Shown piece by piece: positions 1-8,111 of a stretch of DNA of 64,000 nucleotides. The position numbers and the translations under genes are program-made. A model generated the notes under the pieces. That model was not told the origin of the DNA. It made no database searches and was given only the letters and a program-made list of their open reading frames with translations. Position 1 is the first letter of the stretch. Every line of letters begins with the position of its first letter. Origin of the DNA: Actinophytocola algeriensis (GTDB lineage: Bacteria > Actinomycetota > Actinomycetes > Mycobacteriales > Pseudonocardiaceae); NCBI RefSeq assembly GCF_014203735.1, contig NZ_JACHJQ010000003.1:481326-545325 (forward strand), in the 5' to 3' direction.

Positions 1-41
1 GGCGAGCCGACGGCACGGCGGTAGTGGAGAGGGCTGGGTTC

Positions 42-656
42 GTGACGGGCATACCAGGACGCACGGCGGTTTCGGACAACCTGACGGCGGTGCCATCGCC
101 GCTCGTCCCCCCCGTCGAGCTTCCCGCCAAGGCGGACGAGCTGGCGGCTGCCGCGGCTCGTGACCTCGGGTGGCAGGGCATCGTCCTCCCCGAGATGAAG
201 TTGCTCGGTCGGCGCATTTCCCTCGTCGCGCAGCTGATGCCCGACGCACACGCCGAACGCATCTGCCTGGGCCAGGCGCCCGAGGTGGATCGCGCCACCG
301 TCGCCACCTGGGTGTGGCCGGAGTTCAACGGGCGCGTGCCCGCACCTGCCGTGCGGATCGTCGGCGCCATCGCCGTCGCCCGCCACTGGCGGACCGGGCT
401 CATCAACGCCGTGCCGTTCCTGCGGTACTGCGACGCCGCGATGGTGCTGCCGATGTCGGTCGTCATCACGAACGACTACCTCGTCAACTGCCTGCCGCGG
501 GCTCGCGCCTACGGCGTGGCCATCGCCTCCGCCTCGCCGGGGCCCGAGGTCCGCATGGACCTCCCCGGCCGCGCGGACCGCGTGCCCGCCGACGTCGACG
601 GCACCCACCGCTGGCTCGGTGAGCTGGCCTACGAGCAGATCCTCGCCGCCGCGTGA
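42..656 (+). CDS. Hypothetical protein
   Basis: I do not recognise this family. The product is about 204 residues, soluble, with no signal peptide or membrane segment. It starts with a Pro/Val-rich stretch and then has a mixed alpha/beta body. I chose GTG 42 because GGAGAGG sits about 9 nt upstream (26-32). GTG 24 is in frame and would add six residues, and the frame stays open to the window edge, so a longer start cannot be excluded. Its stop overlaps the GTG start of the next gene by 4 nt (GTGA), so the two are probably translationally coupled to the NAD(P)-binding protein. Function unknown; coding confidence rests on codon usage and the coupling. Confidence 0.6.
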   Translation: MTGIPGRTAVSDNLTAVPSPLVPPVELPAKADELAAAAARDLGWQGIVLPEMKLLGRRISLVAQLMPDAHAERICLGQAPEVDRATVATWVWPEFNGRVPAPAVRIVGAIAVARHWRTGLINAVPFLRYCDAAMVLPMSVVITNDYLVNCLPRARAYGVAIASASPGPEVRMDLPGRADRVPADVDGTHRWLGELAYEQILAAA

Positions 657-1303
657 GGGTTGTCATCGCGGGCGGTCACGGACAGATCGCCCTCCGGTTG
701 ACCGCGCTGCTCGCTCGACGCGGCGACACCGCCGTGGGCATCGTCCGGAACCCCGATCACGTCGCTGACGTGCGGGAAGCCGGTGGCGACGCGGTCGTCC
801 TGGACCTCGAGCAGGCAACCGTCGACGAGGTGGCCACCGCGCTCACGGGGGCCGACGCCGTCGTCTTCGCCGCCGGTGCGGGCCCGGGTAGTGGCGTCGC
901 CCGCAAGGACACCGTCGACCGGGCCGCGTCCGTGCTGTTCGCCGACGCGGCAGAAGCGGCTCAGGTGCGGCGCTTCCTGCAGGTCAGCGCGATGGGGCTG
1001 GACCGGGCCGACGACCCGTCGCTGGACGAGGTCTTCGCCGTCTACCTGCGGGCCAAGGACGCCGCCGACCGGGACGTCATGGCCCGCGACGGGCTCGACT
1101 GGACCATCCTGCGGCCGGGTCGTCTCACCAACGACCCCGCGGTCGGCACCGTGACGCTCGCCGAGAGCGTCCCGCCCGGTGCCGTGACCAGGAGCGACGT
1201 GGCCGCCGTGCTCGTCGCCCTCCTCGACCGGCCGGACACCGCGAACCGCGTGTACGAGCTGGTCGGCGGCGACACCCCGATCGATGACGCGCTAGGCGCC
1301 TAG
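653..1303 (+). CDS. NAD(P)-binding atypical SDR (SDR_a5-like)
   Basis: A 216-residue Rossmann protein of the extended/atypical SDR type that lacks a YxxxK catalytic pair (NAD(P)H-binding, NmrA/SDR_a5 group). Visible features are the N-terminal nucleotide loop AGGHGQIA (residues 6-13), an acidic residue pattern ending beta-2 to beta-3, and the LDWTILRPGRL motif typical of this group near residue 150. Such proteins act as oxidoreductases or redox sensors; the substrate cannot be read from the sequence. It is coupled by a 4-nt overlap to the upstream hypothetical gene. Its 3' end overlaps the convergent lactone oxidase gene by 12 bp. Confidence 0.85.
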   Translation: MRVVIAGGHGQIALRLTALLARRGDTAVGIVRNPDHVADVREAGGDAVVLDLEQATVDEVATALTGADAVVFAAGAGPGSGVARKDTVDRAASVLFADAAEAAQVRRFLQVSAMGLDRADDPSLDEVFAVYLRAKDAADRDVMARDGLDWTILRPGRLTNDPAVGTVTLAESVPPGAVTRSDVAAVLVALLDRPDTANRVYELVGGDTPIDDALGA

Positions 1304-2587
1304 CACCCGCTTCAGGTACGGGTTCAGGAACTTGCCCTCCGGGTCCAGCTCCGCCCGCAGCCGGGTGAAGTCGTCGAACCTCGGGTAGCGGGCATGCAGG
1401 TCGTCCGCGCCCAGCGTGTGCATCTTCCCCCAGTGCGGCCGCCCGCCGACCGCGCCCGCGACCTTCTCGAACAGGTCGAAGTACGCCCGGTACGGCATGC
1501 CGGTGAACTGGTGCACCGCGATGTACGCCGAGTCCCGCTCGTAGGCGGTCGACAGCCAGATGTCGTCCGCCGCCGCCACCCGGATCTCCACCGGGAACAT
1601 CACCGGATCCGCCAGCTCCGGCACCCGCTTCCGCAGCTCACCGAGCACCTCGGGCAGCGCGGCCCGGGGCACCGCGTACTCCGACTCCACGAACCGCACG
1701 TCCCGGTTCGTCACGAACACCTTGTGCGACACGTCGGAATACGCCCGCGCTGACAGCACGGCCGACGACAAACGGTTGAGCGGTCGCACGAGTGGACGAA
1801 CGGCCCTCCCCACACGACAAACGGCGCCGAACAGGGTGTTTTCCATGAACCGGTACTCGACGAACTGCCGTGCCGGGGACAGCGGTTCCGGCGTCGACCC
1901 GGCCGGGAGCCGGTTGTTTCGCTTGGTCAGCGCGTTGCGGCCGTAGGGGAACCAGTAGAACTCGAAGTGGTCGTTCTCCGCACAGTTCTCGTCCAGTCCC
2001 GCGAGCACGTCGTCGAGGGGCTCCGGCCGCTCCTCGGCCGCCAGCACGAACGACGGCTCGGTCTGCAGCGTCACCGCCGACACCACGCCGAACGCACCCA
2101 GCCCGACCCGGCCCGCGGCGAACAACTCGGGCCGTTCGTCGGGTGAGCAGGTGACGACCGACCCGTCCGCCAGCACCAGCTCCAGCGCCGCCACCTGCGT
2201 GGAGATCCCGCCGAACCGGGCGCCCGTGCCGTGCGTGCCGGTGGAGATCGCGCCCGCAATCGTTTGCGCGTCGATGTCGCCGAGGTTCGTCATGGCCAGG
2301 CCGAGGCGGTCCAGCTCGGCGTTCAGCGCCTTGAGCGTGGTGCCCGACCGCACGGTGACCAGACCGGAGTCCACGTCCGCGCACACGACGCCGGTCCACG
2401 CGGACAGGTCGACGGCCCGGTCGTGCGCGGCGCCGACCGCGGTGAACGAGTGGCCGCTGCCGCGGGCGCGGACGGTCTGCCCGGCGCCGGTGACCGCGAC
2501 GGTCAGCTCCTCGAGGTCCCTCGGCCGCACGACCTCGGTGGCGACCGCTGCCTCGGTGCCGGCCCAGTTGCGCCATGCCGTCGTCAT
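1292..2587 (-). CDS. D-arabinono-1,4-lactone oxidase family FAD protein
   Basis: A 431-residue flavoprotein of the VAO/GULO family, which oxidises aldono-1,4-lactones. The N-terminal FAD_binding_4 domain (about residues 10-180) carries RGSGHSFT (near 43), where the His is the usual covalent FAD anchor in ALO/GULO enzymes, and GDIDAQTIAGAISTGTHG. The C-terminal ALO domain ends with the family hallmark PHWGKMH (near 385) and a FLNPYL motif. Length and domain order are normal for the family. ATG 2587 is the start. Divergence is short from the neighbouring SDR, which lies upstream on the same strand (25 nt gap), so they may be co-transcribed. The exact sugar lactone substrate is not predictable. 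Confidence 0.9.
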   Translation of the reverse strand: MTTAWRNWAGTEAAVATEVVRPRDLEELTVAVTGAGQTVRARGSGHSFTAVGAAHDRAVDLSAWTGVVCADVDSGLVTVRSGTTLKALNAELDRLGLAMTNLGDIDAQTIAGAISTGTHGTGARFGGISTQVAALELVLADGSVVTCSPDERPELFAAGRVGLGAFGVVSAVTLQTEPSFVLAAEERPEPLDDVLAGLDENCAENDHFEFYWFPYGRNALTKRNNRLPAGSTPEPLSPARQFVEYRFMENTLFGAVCRVGRAVRPLVRPLNRLSSAVLSARAYSDVSHKVFVTNRDVRFVESEYAVPRAALPEVLGELRKRVPELADPVMFPVEIRVAAADDIWLSTAYERDSAYIAVHQFTGMPYRAYFDLFEKVAGAVGGRPHWGKMHTLGADDLHARYPRFDDFTRLRAELDPEGKFLNPYLKRVLGA

Positions 2588-2612
2588 GGGGGGATCTTCG
2601 CAGGCCGTCGCG

Positions 2613-3398
2613 TCAGTCGATGCCCGGGTGGCCGACGAGTTCGAGGCTGCGGCGCCACAGTTCGCGGCGTGCGTTCTCGTCGTACGCCTGCGCGTTCGCG
2701 GTGGTTTCCCGGGTGCGGTCGAAGAACCGGCCCGTCACCGCACCCGGTTCGCCGACGGCCAGCCGGTGCACCGCGTCCACACCGGACTCGAGGGTGTCGA
2801 CGGTGTGGCCGATCTCCTGGAGCACGATCTTGGTCGGCATGTAGGTGCCGGGGTGCAGGCTGTTCACCGCGACCCGCGGCACGCGGGCGGCCAGCTCGAA
2901 GCCGGACATGATCTGCGCCAGCTTGCTCTGCCCGTACGCCCGGATGCCGCTGTAGCCGCGCTCGATCATGAGGTCGGCGAAGTCGATCGGGTGCTGGCCG
3001 AGCGAGGCGACGTTGACGACGCGGTGCAGCAGCGGCAGCAGTTCGAGCGTGAGCAGGAAGCCGGCCAGGTAGTTGACCGCGAACCGCAGCTCGTGGCCGT
3101 CGGCGCTGGTTCGCCGGTGCCGGCCGTCGGGCTCGCCGGAGCCGATGCCCGCGTTGCTGACGAGCACGTCGGGCCGGCCGGTGCTGTCCCGCACCTCGGC
3201 CGCGAGCCGCCGCACCTGTTCGAGTTCGGCGAGATCGGCGACGACGGTCCGGACATCGTTGCCAGGCAAGGAATCGGCGGTCCTGGCGACCTTGCCCGCG
3301 TCGCGTCCGTGCAGGATCAGCGAGTGACCATCGGCCGCGAACCGCTCGGCGAGCGCGCGGCCGAGGCCGTCGGTGGCGCCGGTGATCAGGATGGTCAT
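2613..3398 (-). CDS. Short-chain dehydrogenase/reductase
   Basis: A classical-type SDR of 261 residues. It has the N-terminal cofactor motif GATDGLG (7-13), an NAG motif near residue 84, a Ser around 115-135 and the catalytic YGQSK near 155-160. The HPGTYMPTK sequence downstream resembles the retinol-dehydrogenase/WWOX-like branch. Substrate unknown. It lies 25 nt upstream of the lactone oxidase on the same strand, suggesting a shared transcript. Its upstream region holds two DnaA-box-like sequences. Confidence 0.88.
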   Translation of the reverse strand: MTILITGATDGLGRALAERFAADGHSLILHGRDAGKVARTADSLPGNDVRTVVADLAELEQVRRLAAEVRDSTGRPDVLVSNAGIGSGEPDGRHRRTSADGHELRFAVNYLAGFLLTLELLPLLHRVVNVASLGQHPIDFADLMIERGYSGIRAYGQSKLAQIMSGFELAARVPRVAVNSLHPGTYMPTKIVLQEIGHTVDTLESGVDAVHRLAVGEPGAVTGRFFDRTRETTANAQAYDENARRELWRRSLELVGHPGID

Positions 3399-3442
3399 GG
3401 CTGGTCCTTCCGAGGATGGTCACGGCGCGCTCGCGATCAAAG

Positions 3443-3470
3443 TTATCCACAGCAGGGGGAGTTATCCACA
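3443..3470 (+). promoter_or_regulatory. Pair of DnaA-box-like sequences TTATCCACA
   Basis: TTATCCACA occurs at 3443-3451 and again at 3462-3470, same orientation, 19 bp apart. Both are embedded in a longer identical 11-mer, GTTATCCACAG. Both match the consensus DnaA box TTATNCACA exactly. They lie in the 217-bp space between the divergent SDR and aldolase genes. There is no dnaA, dnaN or parAB nearby, so this is not an origin; a regulatory or DnaA-binding site is possible. The functional call is inference. Confidence 0.5.
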
Positions 3471-3615
3471 GTTCGGCTCGCGAGGTGGAAATCGCCGGCA
3501 CCCACTGGTAGACTGGCATGGCGGGACGCCCCCGGGACAGGGTGGGGGTTGGGTATCGCGCGCGGGGCTCTGGTGTGGCTGTCCTGGTTGTGGGGCTGGT
3601 CGTACTGTTGGCGTC

Positions 3616-4827
3616 GTGCCCGATGAGACGTTGCGTGCCCGCCTCGATGCGGCCACCAAGCAGCTCGAAGCTCCCCTCGCCGTCGTCGATCTCGCGGCTT
3701 TCGACCGCAACGCCGACGATCTGCTCCGGCGGGCGGCTGGGCGGCCGGTCCGGGTGGCCAGCAAGTCCGTTCGCTGCCGGTTCCTGCTCGAGCGGGTGTT
3801 GCGCCGTGACGGGTTCGAGGGCGTCATGGCCTACTCCCTCCCCGAGGCGCTCTGGCTCGCGGGCGAATGGGCCGGCACCGATCTCGACGACGTCGACCTC
3901 CTCGTCGCCTACCCGACCGTCGACCACACCGCCCTGCGGCGGCTCGCCGCCGACGACCGCGCCATCGGCCTGATCACGATCATGGTCGACTCCGTCGCGC
4001 ACCTCGATCTGGTGGACGCCGCGCTCGGTGACGGGCACCCCGAAATCCGGGTCTGTCTCGAGCTGGACGTGTCCTGGCGACCCTTCTTCGGTCGTGACTT
4101 CGCTCACATTGGCACTCGTCGATCACCCGTCTTCACGCCCGCCCAGGCCGAGGCGCTGGCCAAGGTCGTCCGCGAACGGCCGGGGTTCCGGCTCGTCGGC
4201 CTGATGGGTTACGAGGGCCAGATCGCCGGGCTCGGGGACGAACCCACCGGCAAACCCGTCATGGGTGCCGTCCTGCGCTGGATGCAGGACCGTTCGTCGC
4301 GGGAGCTGACCGGTCGGCGGGCGGAAGCCGTGCGCCGCATCGGTGACCTGGAGTTCGTCAACGGCGGTGGCACCGGCAGCATCGAGACGACCGGCTTCGA
4401 CGACTCCGTCACGGAGGTCGCCGCCGGGTCCGGGCTCATCGGGCCGACCCTGTTCGACAACTACCGCGGGTTCGCACCGGACCCGGCGGTTTTGTTCGCG
4501 CTCCCAGTGGTCCGCAAGCCGAGGAAGAAGACCGCGACCCTGTTCTCCGGCGGCTACATCGCCTCCGGCCCGCCCGGCAAGGACCGTTCACCGGCTCCGT
4601 ACCTGCCCGCCGGCCTGTCGCTCGTCGGCACGGAAGGCGCCGGGGAGGTGCAGACACCGGTGACCGGCCGCGCGGCCCGTGACCTGCGGGTGGGCGACCG
4701 GGTGTGGCTGCGGCACACGAAAGCCGGTGAGCTGGCCGAACGGTTCATCGAGTATCACGTACTGGAGGGCGACCGGGTCACGAGGACCGTGCCGACCTAC
4801 CGCGGCGAAGGGCGCTGCTTCGGCTAG
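3616..4827 (+). CDS. PLP-dependent amino acid deaminase/aldolase (D-threonine-aldolase-like)
   Basis: A 403-residue fold-type III PLP enzyme (alanine racemase N-terminal barrel). The Schiff-base lysine is in RVASKSVRC (near residue 49), and the C-terminal beta domain includes FSGGYIASG and the metal-site-like GTEGAGEVQT region used in D-threonine aldolase/D-serine dehydratase relatives. It would cleave or deaminate beta-hydroxy-D-amino acids; actinomycete copies are annotated amino acid deaminase/aldolase. I chose GTG 3616 because it precedes the first conserved helix; the frame is open much further upstream, but that part is non-conserved GC-rich sequence. Converges with the TetR gene, overlapping by 4 bp. 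Confidence 0.85.
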   Translation: MPDETLRARLDAATKQLEAPLAVVDLAAFDRNADDLLRRAAGRPVRVASKSVRCRFLLERVLRRDGFEGVMAYSLPEALWLAGEWAGTDLDDVDLLVAYPTVDHTALRRLAADDRAIGLITIMVDSVAHLDLVDAALGDGHPEIRVCLELDVSWRPFFGRDFAHIGTRRSPVFTPAQAEALAKVVRERPGFRLVGLMGYEGQIAGLGDEPTGKPVMGAVLRWMQDRSSRELTGRRAEAVRRIGDLEFVNGGGTGSIETTGFDDSVTEVAAGSGLIGPTLFDNYRGFAPDPAVLFALPVVRKPRKKTATLFSGGYIASGPPGKDRSPAPYLPAGLSLVGTEGAGEVQTPVTGRAARDLRVGDRVWLRHTKAGELAERFIEYHVLEGDRVTRTVPTYRGEGRCFG

Positions 4828-5444
4828 TCCTGCCGGTACATCTGCCCGGCCAGGTACGCCCTGACCACCTGCTTCGCCTCGTTGACCATGTCTTCCTCCG
4901 GGAACAGCTTGCGGCGGAAGGCGAGGGCGAGGATGGCGTCGCCGATGTCGCTCGCGACGGTGATCTGCCGGTACAGGCTCTCGACCGGCACGTTGTTCTT
5001 CCCGGCGACGACCTTGGCGATCTGCTCGGCGATGACGGAGTTGTTGTCGCGGCCGTCCTCGATGAGCCGGATGTCGATGACGTCACCGAACCGGACGTGG
5101 CTGAAGCCCGGGATGGTCCGGTACATCTCGACGTAGATGTCGATGATCGTGTCGACGCCGTGCCACCAGTGCTCGAGGTGCTCCCAGTCGAGCCGCTTGT
5201 CGATCTGGCTCGTGAAGTGGTCGAGGTGGCGTTTGGTGAGTGCCTGCACGACCGCCCGCTTGTCGGGGAAGAACTGGTAGAGCGACCCGACCGCGACGCC
5301 GGCGCGTTCGGCGATCAACGTGGTCGTGACGCCGTCATAGCCGAGTTCGTCGATCAGCTCAGCGCACGCCTTGAGCATCTGCTCGACGCGCTTCGCACTG
5401 CGCTGCTGCACGGGTTGCTTTCGCAACGGTACCTGGGTCGACAC
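4824..5444 (-). CDS. TetR family transcriptional regulator
   Basis: A 206-residue one-component repressor. The N-terminal helix-turn-helix (about residues 15-60) has the typical TetR run MLKACAELIDELGYDGVTT followed by IAERAGVAVGSLYQFFPDKRAV. The remainder is the all-helical ligand-binding and dimerisation domain. GTG 5444 is chosen as start; the frame continues upstream without conserved sequence. Target and ligand are unknown. Convergence with the aldolase gene means it is not obviously co-regulated with it. Confidence 0.85.
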   Translation of the reverse strand: MSTQVPLRKQPVQQRSAKRVEQMLKACAELIDELGYDGVTTTLIAERAGVAVGSLYQFFPDKRAVVQALTKRHLDHFTSQIDKRLDWEHLEHWWHGVDTIIDIYVEMYRTIPGFSHVRFGDVIDIRLIEDGRDNNSVIAEQIAKVVAGKNNVPVESLYRQITVASDIGDAILALAFRRKLFPEEDMVNEAKQVVRAYLAGQMYRQD

Positions 5445-5832
5445 AACACCATCCTGCCCCGACTGGACCAGACCTACCACCAGATTGTGTATTCGATATC
5501 GGCCGAAGGACGCAGGACCGTCGGACAAGTGGCACAGCACACGGCCAGTAAACCGGCGTGGACGTGCTCGGACGGAACCACGAACGAGCGACCTGGTCCG
5601 CTGCCGCGGACGCAGGTCGCTCTTCGCGAGTGGAGCCGCGAACCGATGCTGGTCGGGGGAGGGGAAACTGCAGCACCGGTTCGCGGAGATTGGGGAAATC
5701 GGCAGAGAAGCTGTGGCGGCGGTTCGTTCCGTCTCGCTCGGGGGTGCGTACGAAACGAACCGCCGGCCACAGGTGGCGTCCCTCTCGGCCACACGCCGCG
5801 CGGGGTCGCGGCGGGCGAGGGAGCGCCCTGGT
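5445..5832. other. 388-bp intergenic region, no gene seen
   Basis: No open frame here shows coding character. The part next to 5444 must contain the promoter of the TetR gene; a TGTATTCGATATC stretch around 5487-5500 is the only AT-rich portion. The distal half contains a strong inverted repeat (5718-5764), listed separately. Confidence 0.5.
5718..5764 (-). terminator. Candidate hairpin terminator for the 6493-5833 small-gene pair
   Basis: Arms 5718-5732 and 5750-5764 are inverted repeats of 15 bp with one mismatch (core GGCGGTTCGTT / AACGAACCGCC) around a 17-nt loop. It lies about 70 bp past the stop of the minus-strand gene ending at 5833. There is no U-tract, which is common for actinomycete terminators. 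It could alternatively be a protein-binding palindrome. Confidence 0.5.
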
Positions 5833-6186
5833 TTACCTGGCGCCCGTGGCCAGCCGGCCGGTGTGCGTCACGCGTGTGCGGGTCGCGTGACGGGCGGGCT
5901 GCGGTGTAGGCGCGAGCCCACCGGCAACCAGGTGCTCGTAGGCGGCCTGCCAGACAGAGCAAGGCGCCTTCTGTTGCCGCCACCGCGACGAGCACGCGGG
6001 GCAGTTTCCCTTCTCGTCCGGCTCGTGGGCGGCGAGCATGGCCCGCCAGCCCTCCGTCAGCCTGGGAAGCTCGGAACGTGCCACGGACAGCAGGGACGGT
6101 GCGTCCGCGCGGTTGGCCAGCTCCGACAGCATGTCGAGCCGTTCCCACACCGCGTTGCGGAGTACCTGTCCGAGGATCTCGTCCAT
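5833..6186 (-). CDS. Small Cys-containing protein divergent from XRE regulator
   Basis: A 117-residue soluble protein. The first 90 residues look well ordered: MDEILGQVLRNAVWERLDML, then a central CPAC followed after 13 residues by another Cys (KAPCSVW). This could form a partial metal site. The last 30 residues are low-complexity Arg/Thr-rich. ATG 6186 is preferred over the longer frame because GGAAAGG lies about 15 nt upstream. It follows the 97-residue gene by 13 nt. Similar small proteins are common beside XRE regulators in actinomycetes; their role is unknown to me. Confidence 0.7.
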   Translation of the reverse strand: MDEILGQVLRNAVWERLDMLSELANRADAPSLLSVARSELPRLTEGWRAMLAAHEPDEKGNCPACSSRWRQQKAPCSVWQAAYEHLVAGGLAPTPQPARHATRTRVTHTGRLATGAR

Positions 6187-6199
6187 CGAAACGTCACCG

Positions 6200-6493
6200 C
6201 TACCTTTCCGCCTGCTCGGCGGCCTCACGAAGCGCGGTCCGCAGCTGGCCGAGCTGGCCAGATGTCAGTACCGCGGTTTCGCCCGGCGGTCCGACGAGGA
6301 CCACCCGATTACGTTCTACGAGCACGGTGAGGCAGCGCTCCCGGTTGACGACGTCACCACAGTTGATGCGCCAGACCTTCCGCCCGAGGGCGGAGCCGTG
6401 CAGCTCGCCGTGGTGGTTCGCGTCCACCTCGTCGGCCATGGCCTCAAGTCCTGGTGCCTCAAGTCGGGGTGGTGCCGTCCTGACCAGTTCCAC
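6200..6493 (-). CDS. Small hypothetical protein upstream of 5833-6186 gene
   Basis: A product of about 97 residues from GTG 6493, which has GGAGG about 10 nt upstream. ATG 6439 (79 residues) is an alternative. The C-terminal 70 residues are compact: RKVWRINCGDVVNRERCLTVLV then LVGPPGETAVLTSGQLGQLRTAL, with three beta strands and a helix. No family recognised with certainty. It is transcribed divergently from the XRE regulator at 6710 and forms a two-gene unit with the gene ending at 5833, a typical arrangement for a regulator and its targets. Confidence 0.65.
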   Translation of the reverse strand: MELVRTAPPRLEAPGLEAMADEVDANHHGELHGSALGRKVWRINCGDVVNRERCLTVLVERNRVVLVGPPGETAVLTSGQLGQLRTALREAAEQAER

Positions 6494-6709
6494 AGTCTCG
6501 GCTTCCCTCCGTGCTCGTACGCTTACAACCAACTACATTGGTGGCTTGAGACACAGATTGGTGCGTCATAGCGCCGATCGGCGGCCGTTTCACGGTAAGC
6601 GGTCGGGTAACTTCGGTCGGGCCGATCAGGTTCACCGATCTGGACTTTCAGCGGCTCGTGAAGTGCGCTTACTCTGCGCCTGACGCCCAGCGGACTGTGA
6701 GGGGGCGGA

Positions 6710-8101
6710 ATGAACTCCATCGGGTCTCAGAGCTCTTCTGTTACGCCAGAGGCGTGGGAAGACGCGGAGATGCGGAACGCGCTCGCCGCGCGGGAGGTCA
6801 GCACGATCTACAAGCTGCTGCGACGGAAAGGCGTGTCCCAACGCCAGATCGCCGCGATGACCGGTCAGTCACAGTCCGAGGTGTCGGAGATCCTCAAGGG
6901 TCGTCAGGTCATGGCCTACGACGTCCTGGTCCGGATCGCCGACGGCCTGGGTGTCCCCAGGGGATACATGGGCCTCGCGTACGACGAAGTCACCGCTCAG
7001 CGGGTGGCCGACTCGCGGGAGACCCCGGAGGCTGAGGAGCCGGAGAACGTGAAGCGTCGGAAGTTCCTTGCGCACGCCGCCGCGGTCGCGGTGGGTGCGC
7101 ATGTGCTCGGCGCCGACTCAGGATCGTGGGTGTCCAACCCGGTGTTGACGCCGGCGCCCGGCCGGATCGGCATGACCGATGTCCGGCAGGTCGAGGCCGC
7201 GACCAGGGCACTCCGCTCGCTGGACTACCAGTACGGGGGCGGATTCTGCCGGGACGCGGTGGTCGCCCAGCTGTCGTGGGGCCAGCAGATGCTGAACTCG
7301 TCGGGGACCGATGTGGTGAAGCAGCGACTGCACGTCGCGCTCGCCGACCTGCACAACCTCGCGGGCTGGACGTCGTTCGACGTCGGCCTGATCGACTCCG
7401 CGCGCAACCACTTCGGCCGTGCACTGGAGCTCGCGAAGGCCGGGGAGAGCGACGAGCTCGTCGCTAACATCCTGTACCGCATGGGCCGGGTCTACCTGCA
7501 CAAAGAGGCTCCGGACGACGCGCTGAAGATGTTCCAGCTCGGGCAGATCGCGGCCCAGCAGTCGGGCTCGGAACTGGCTGTCGCGGTCATCTGCGCGAAC
7601 CAGGCCTGGGCCTACGCGATGATGGGGCACGAGGACCAGACGATGAAGCTCATCGGCAGGACCCGTGACGAGTTCGCCCGCGCCAACCACGGCGAGGCCG
7701 CCGACTGGGTCAAGTTCTTCAACGAGGACGACGTCTACTCGATGATCGGCACCGTGCACACGGTGCTCGCCCAGAAGGTCGACTCGCGGCACACGAAGTA
7801 CGCGATCCCGGCGCTGACCAGGGCGATCGACTCCTACGGCGACGAGGTCGCCCGCAACAAGGCGTTCAACCTGTCCTCGCTGGCGACGAACCACCTGCTC
7901 GACGGCGACATCGACCACGGCGCGAGGGTGGGTGTGCAGGCCGTCGACCTGGCACAGCACCTGAAGTCCAAGCGCGTCCGCGACCGGCTGGAGCCGTTGC
8001 GGATCGAGGCGGACAAGCGGCGCAACTTCGTCGACGCCCGCGACCTGGCGGACCTGATCGGCCGGTTCTCCGACAGCAGCCCCGAATCCAACGCGGTGTG
8101 A
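6710..8101 (+). CDS. XRE-type helix-turn-helix regulator with TPR-like C-terminal region
   Basis: A 463-residue regulator. The N-terminal HTH (about 35-95) reads GVSQRQIAAMTGQSQSEVSEI and continues with DVLVRIADGLGVPRGYMGLAY, the standard XRE/Cro layout. After a linker with KRRKFLAHAAAVAVG (a typical actinomycete spacer), residues about 150-450 are alpha-helical repeats resembling TPRs. ATG 6710 follows a GGGGGCGGA ribosome-binding site. The TPR-like part probably senses a small ligand or peptide. It is divergent from two small genes and 10 nt upstream of the APH-fold kinase gene, likely one transcript. Confidence 0.85.
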   Translation: MNSIGSQSSSVTPEAWEDAEMRNALAAREVSTIYKLLRRKGVSQRQIAAMTGQSQSEVSEILKGRQVMAYDVLVRIADGLGVPRGYMGLAYDEVTAQRVADSRETPEAEEPENVKRRKFLAHAAAVAVGAHVLGADSGSWVSNPVLTPAPGRIGMTDVRQVEAATRALRSLDYQYGGGFCRDAVVAQLSWGQQMLNSSGTDVVKQRLHVALADLHNLAGWTSFDVGLIDSARNHFGRALELAKAGESDELVANILYRMGRVYLHKEAPDDALKMFQLGQIAAQQSGSELAVAVICANQAWAYAMMGHEDQTMKLIGRTRDEFARANHGEAADWVKFFNEDDVYSMIGTVHTVLAQKVDSRHTKYAIPALTRAIDSYGDEVARNKAFNLSSLATNHLLDGDIDHGARVGVQAVDLAQHLKSKRVRDRLEPLRIEADKRRNFVDARDLADLIGRFSDSSPESNAV

Positions 8102-8111
8102 CGAGGCCGTC

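Noticed and set aside
3443-3470. Replication origin
   Set aside because: Only two DnaA boxes, no AT-rich unwinding region and no dnaA/dnaN/parAB.
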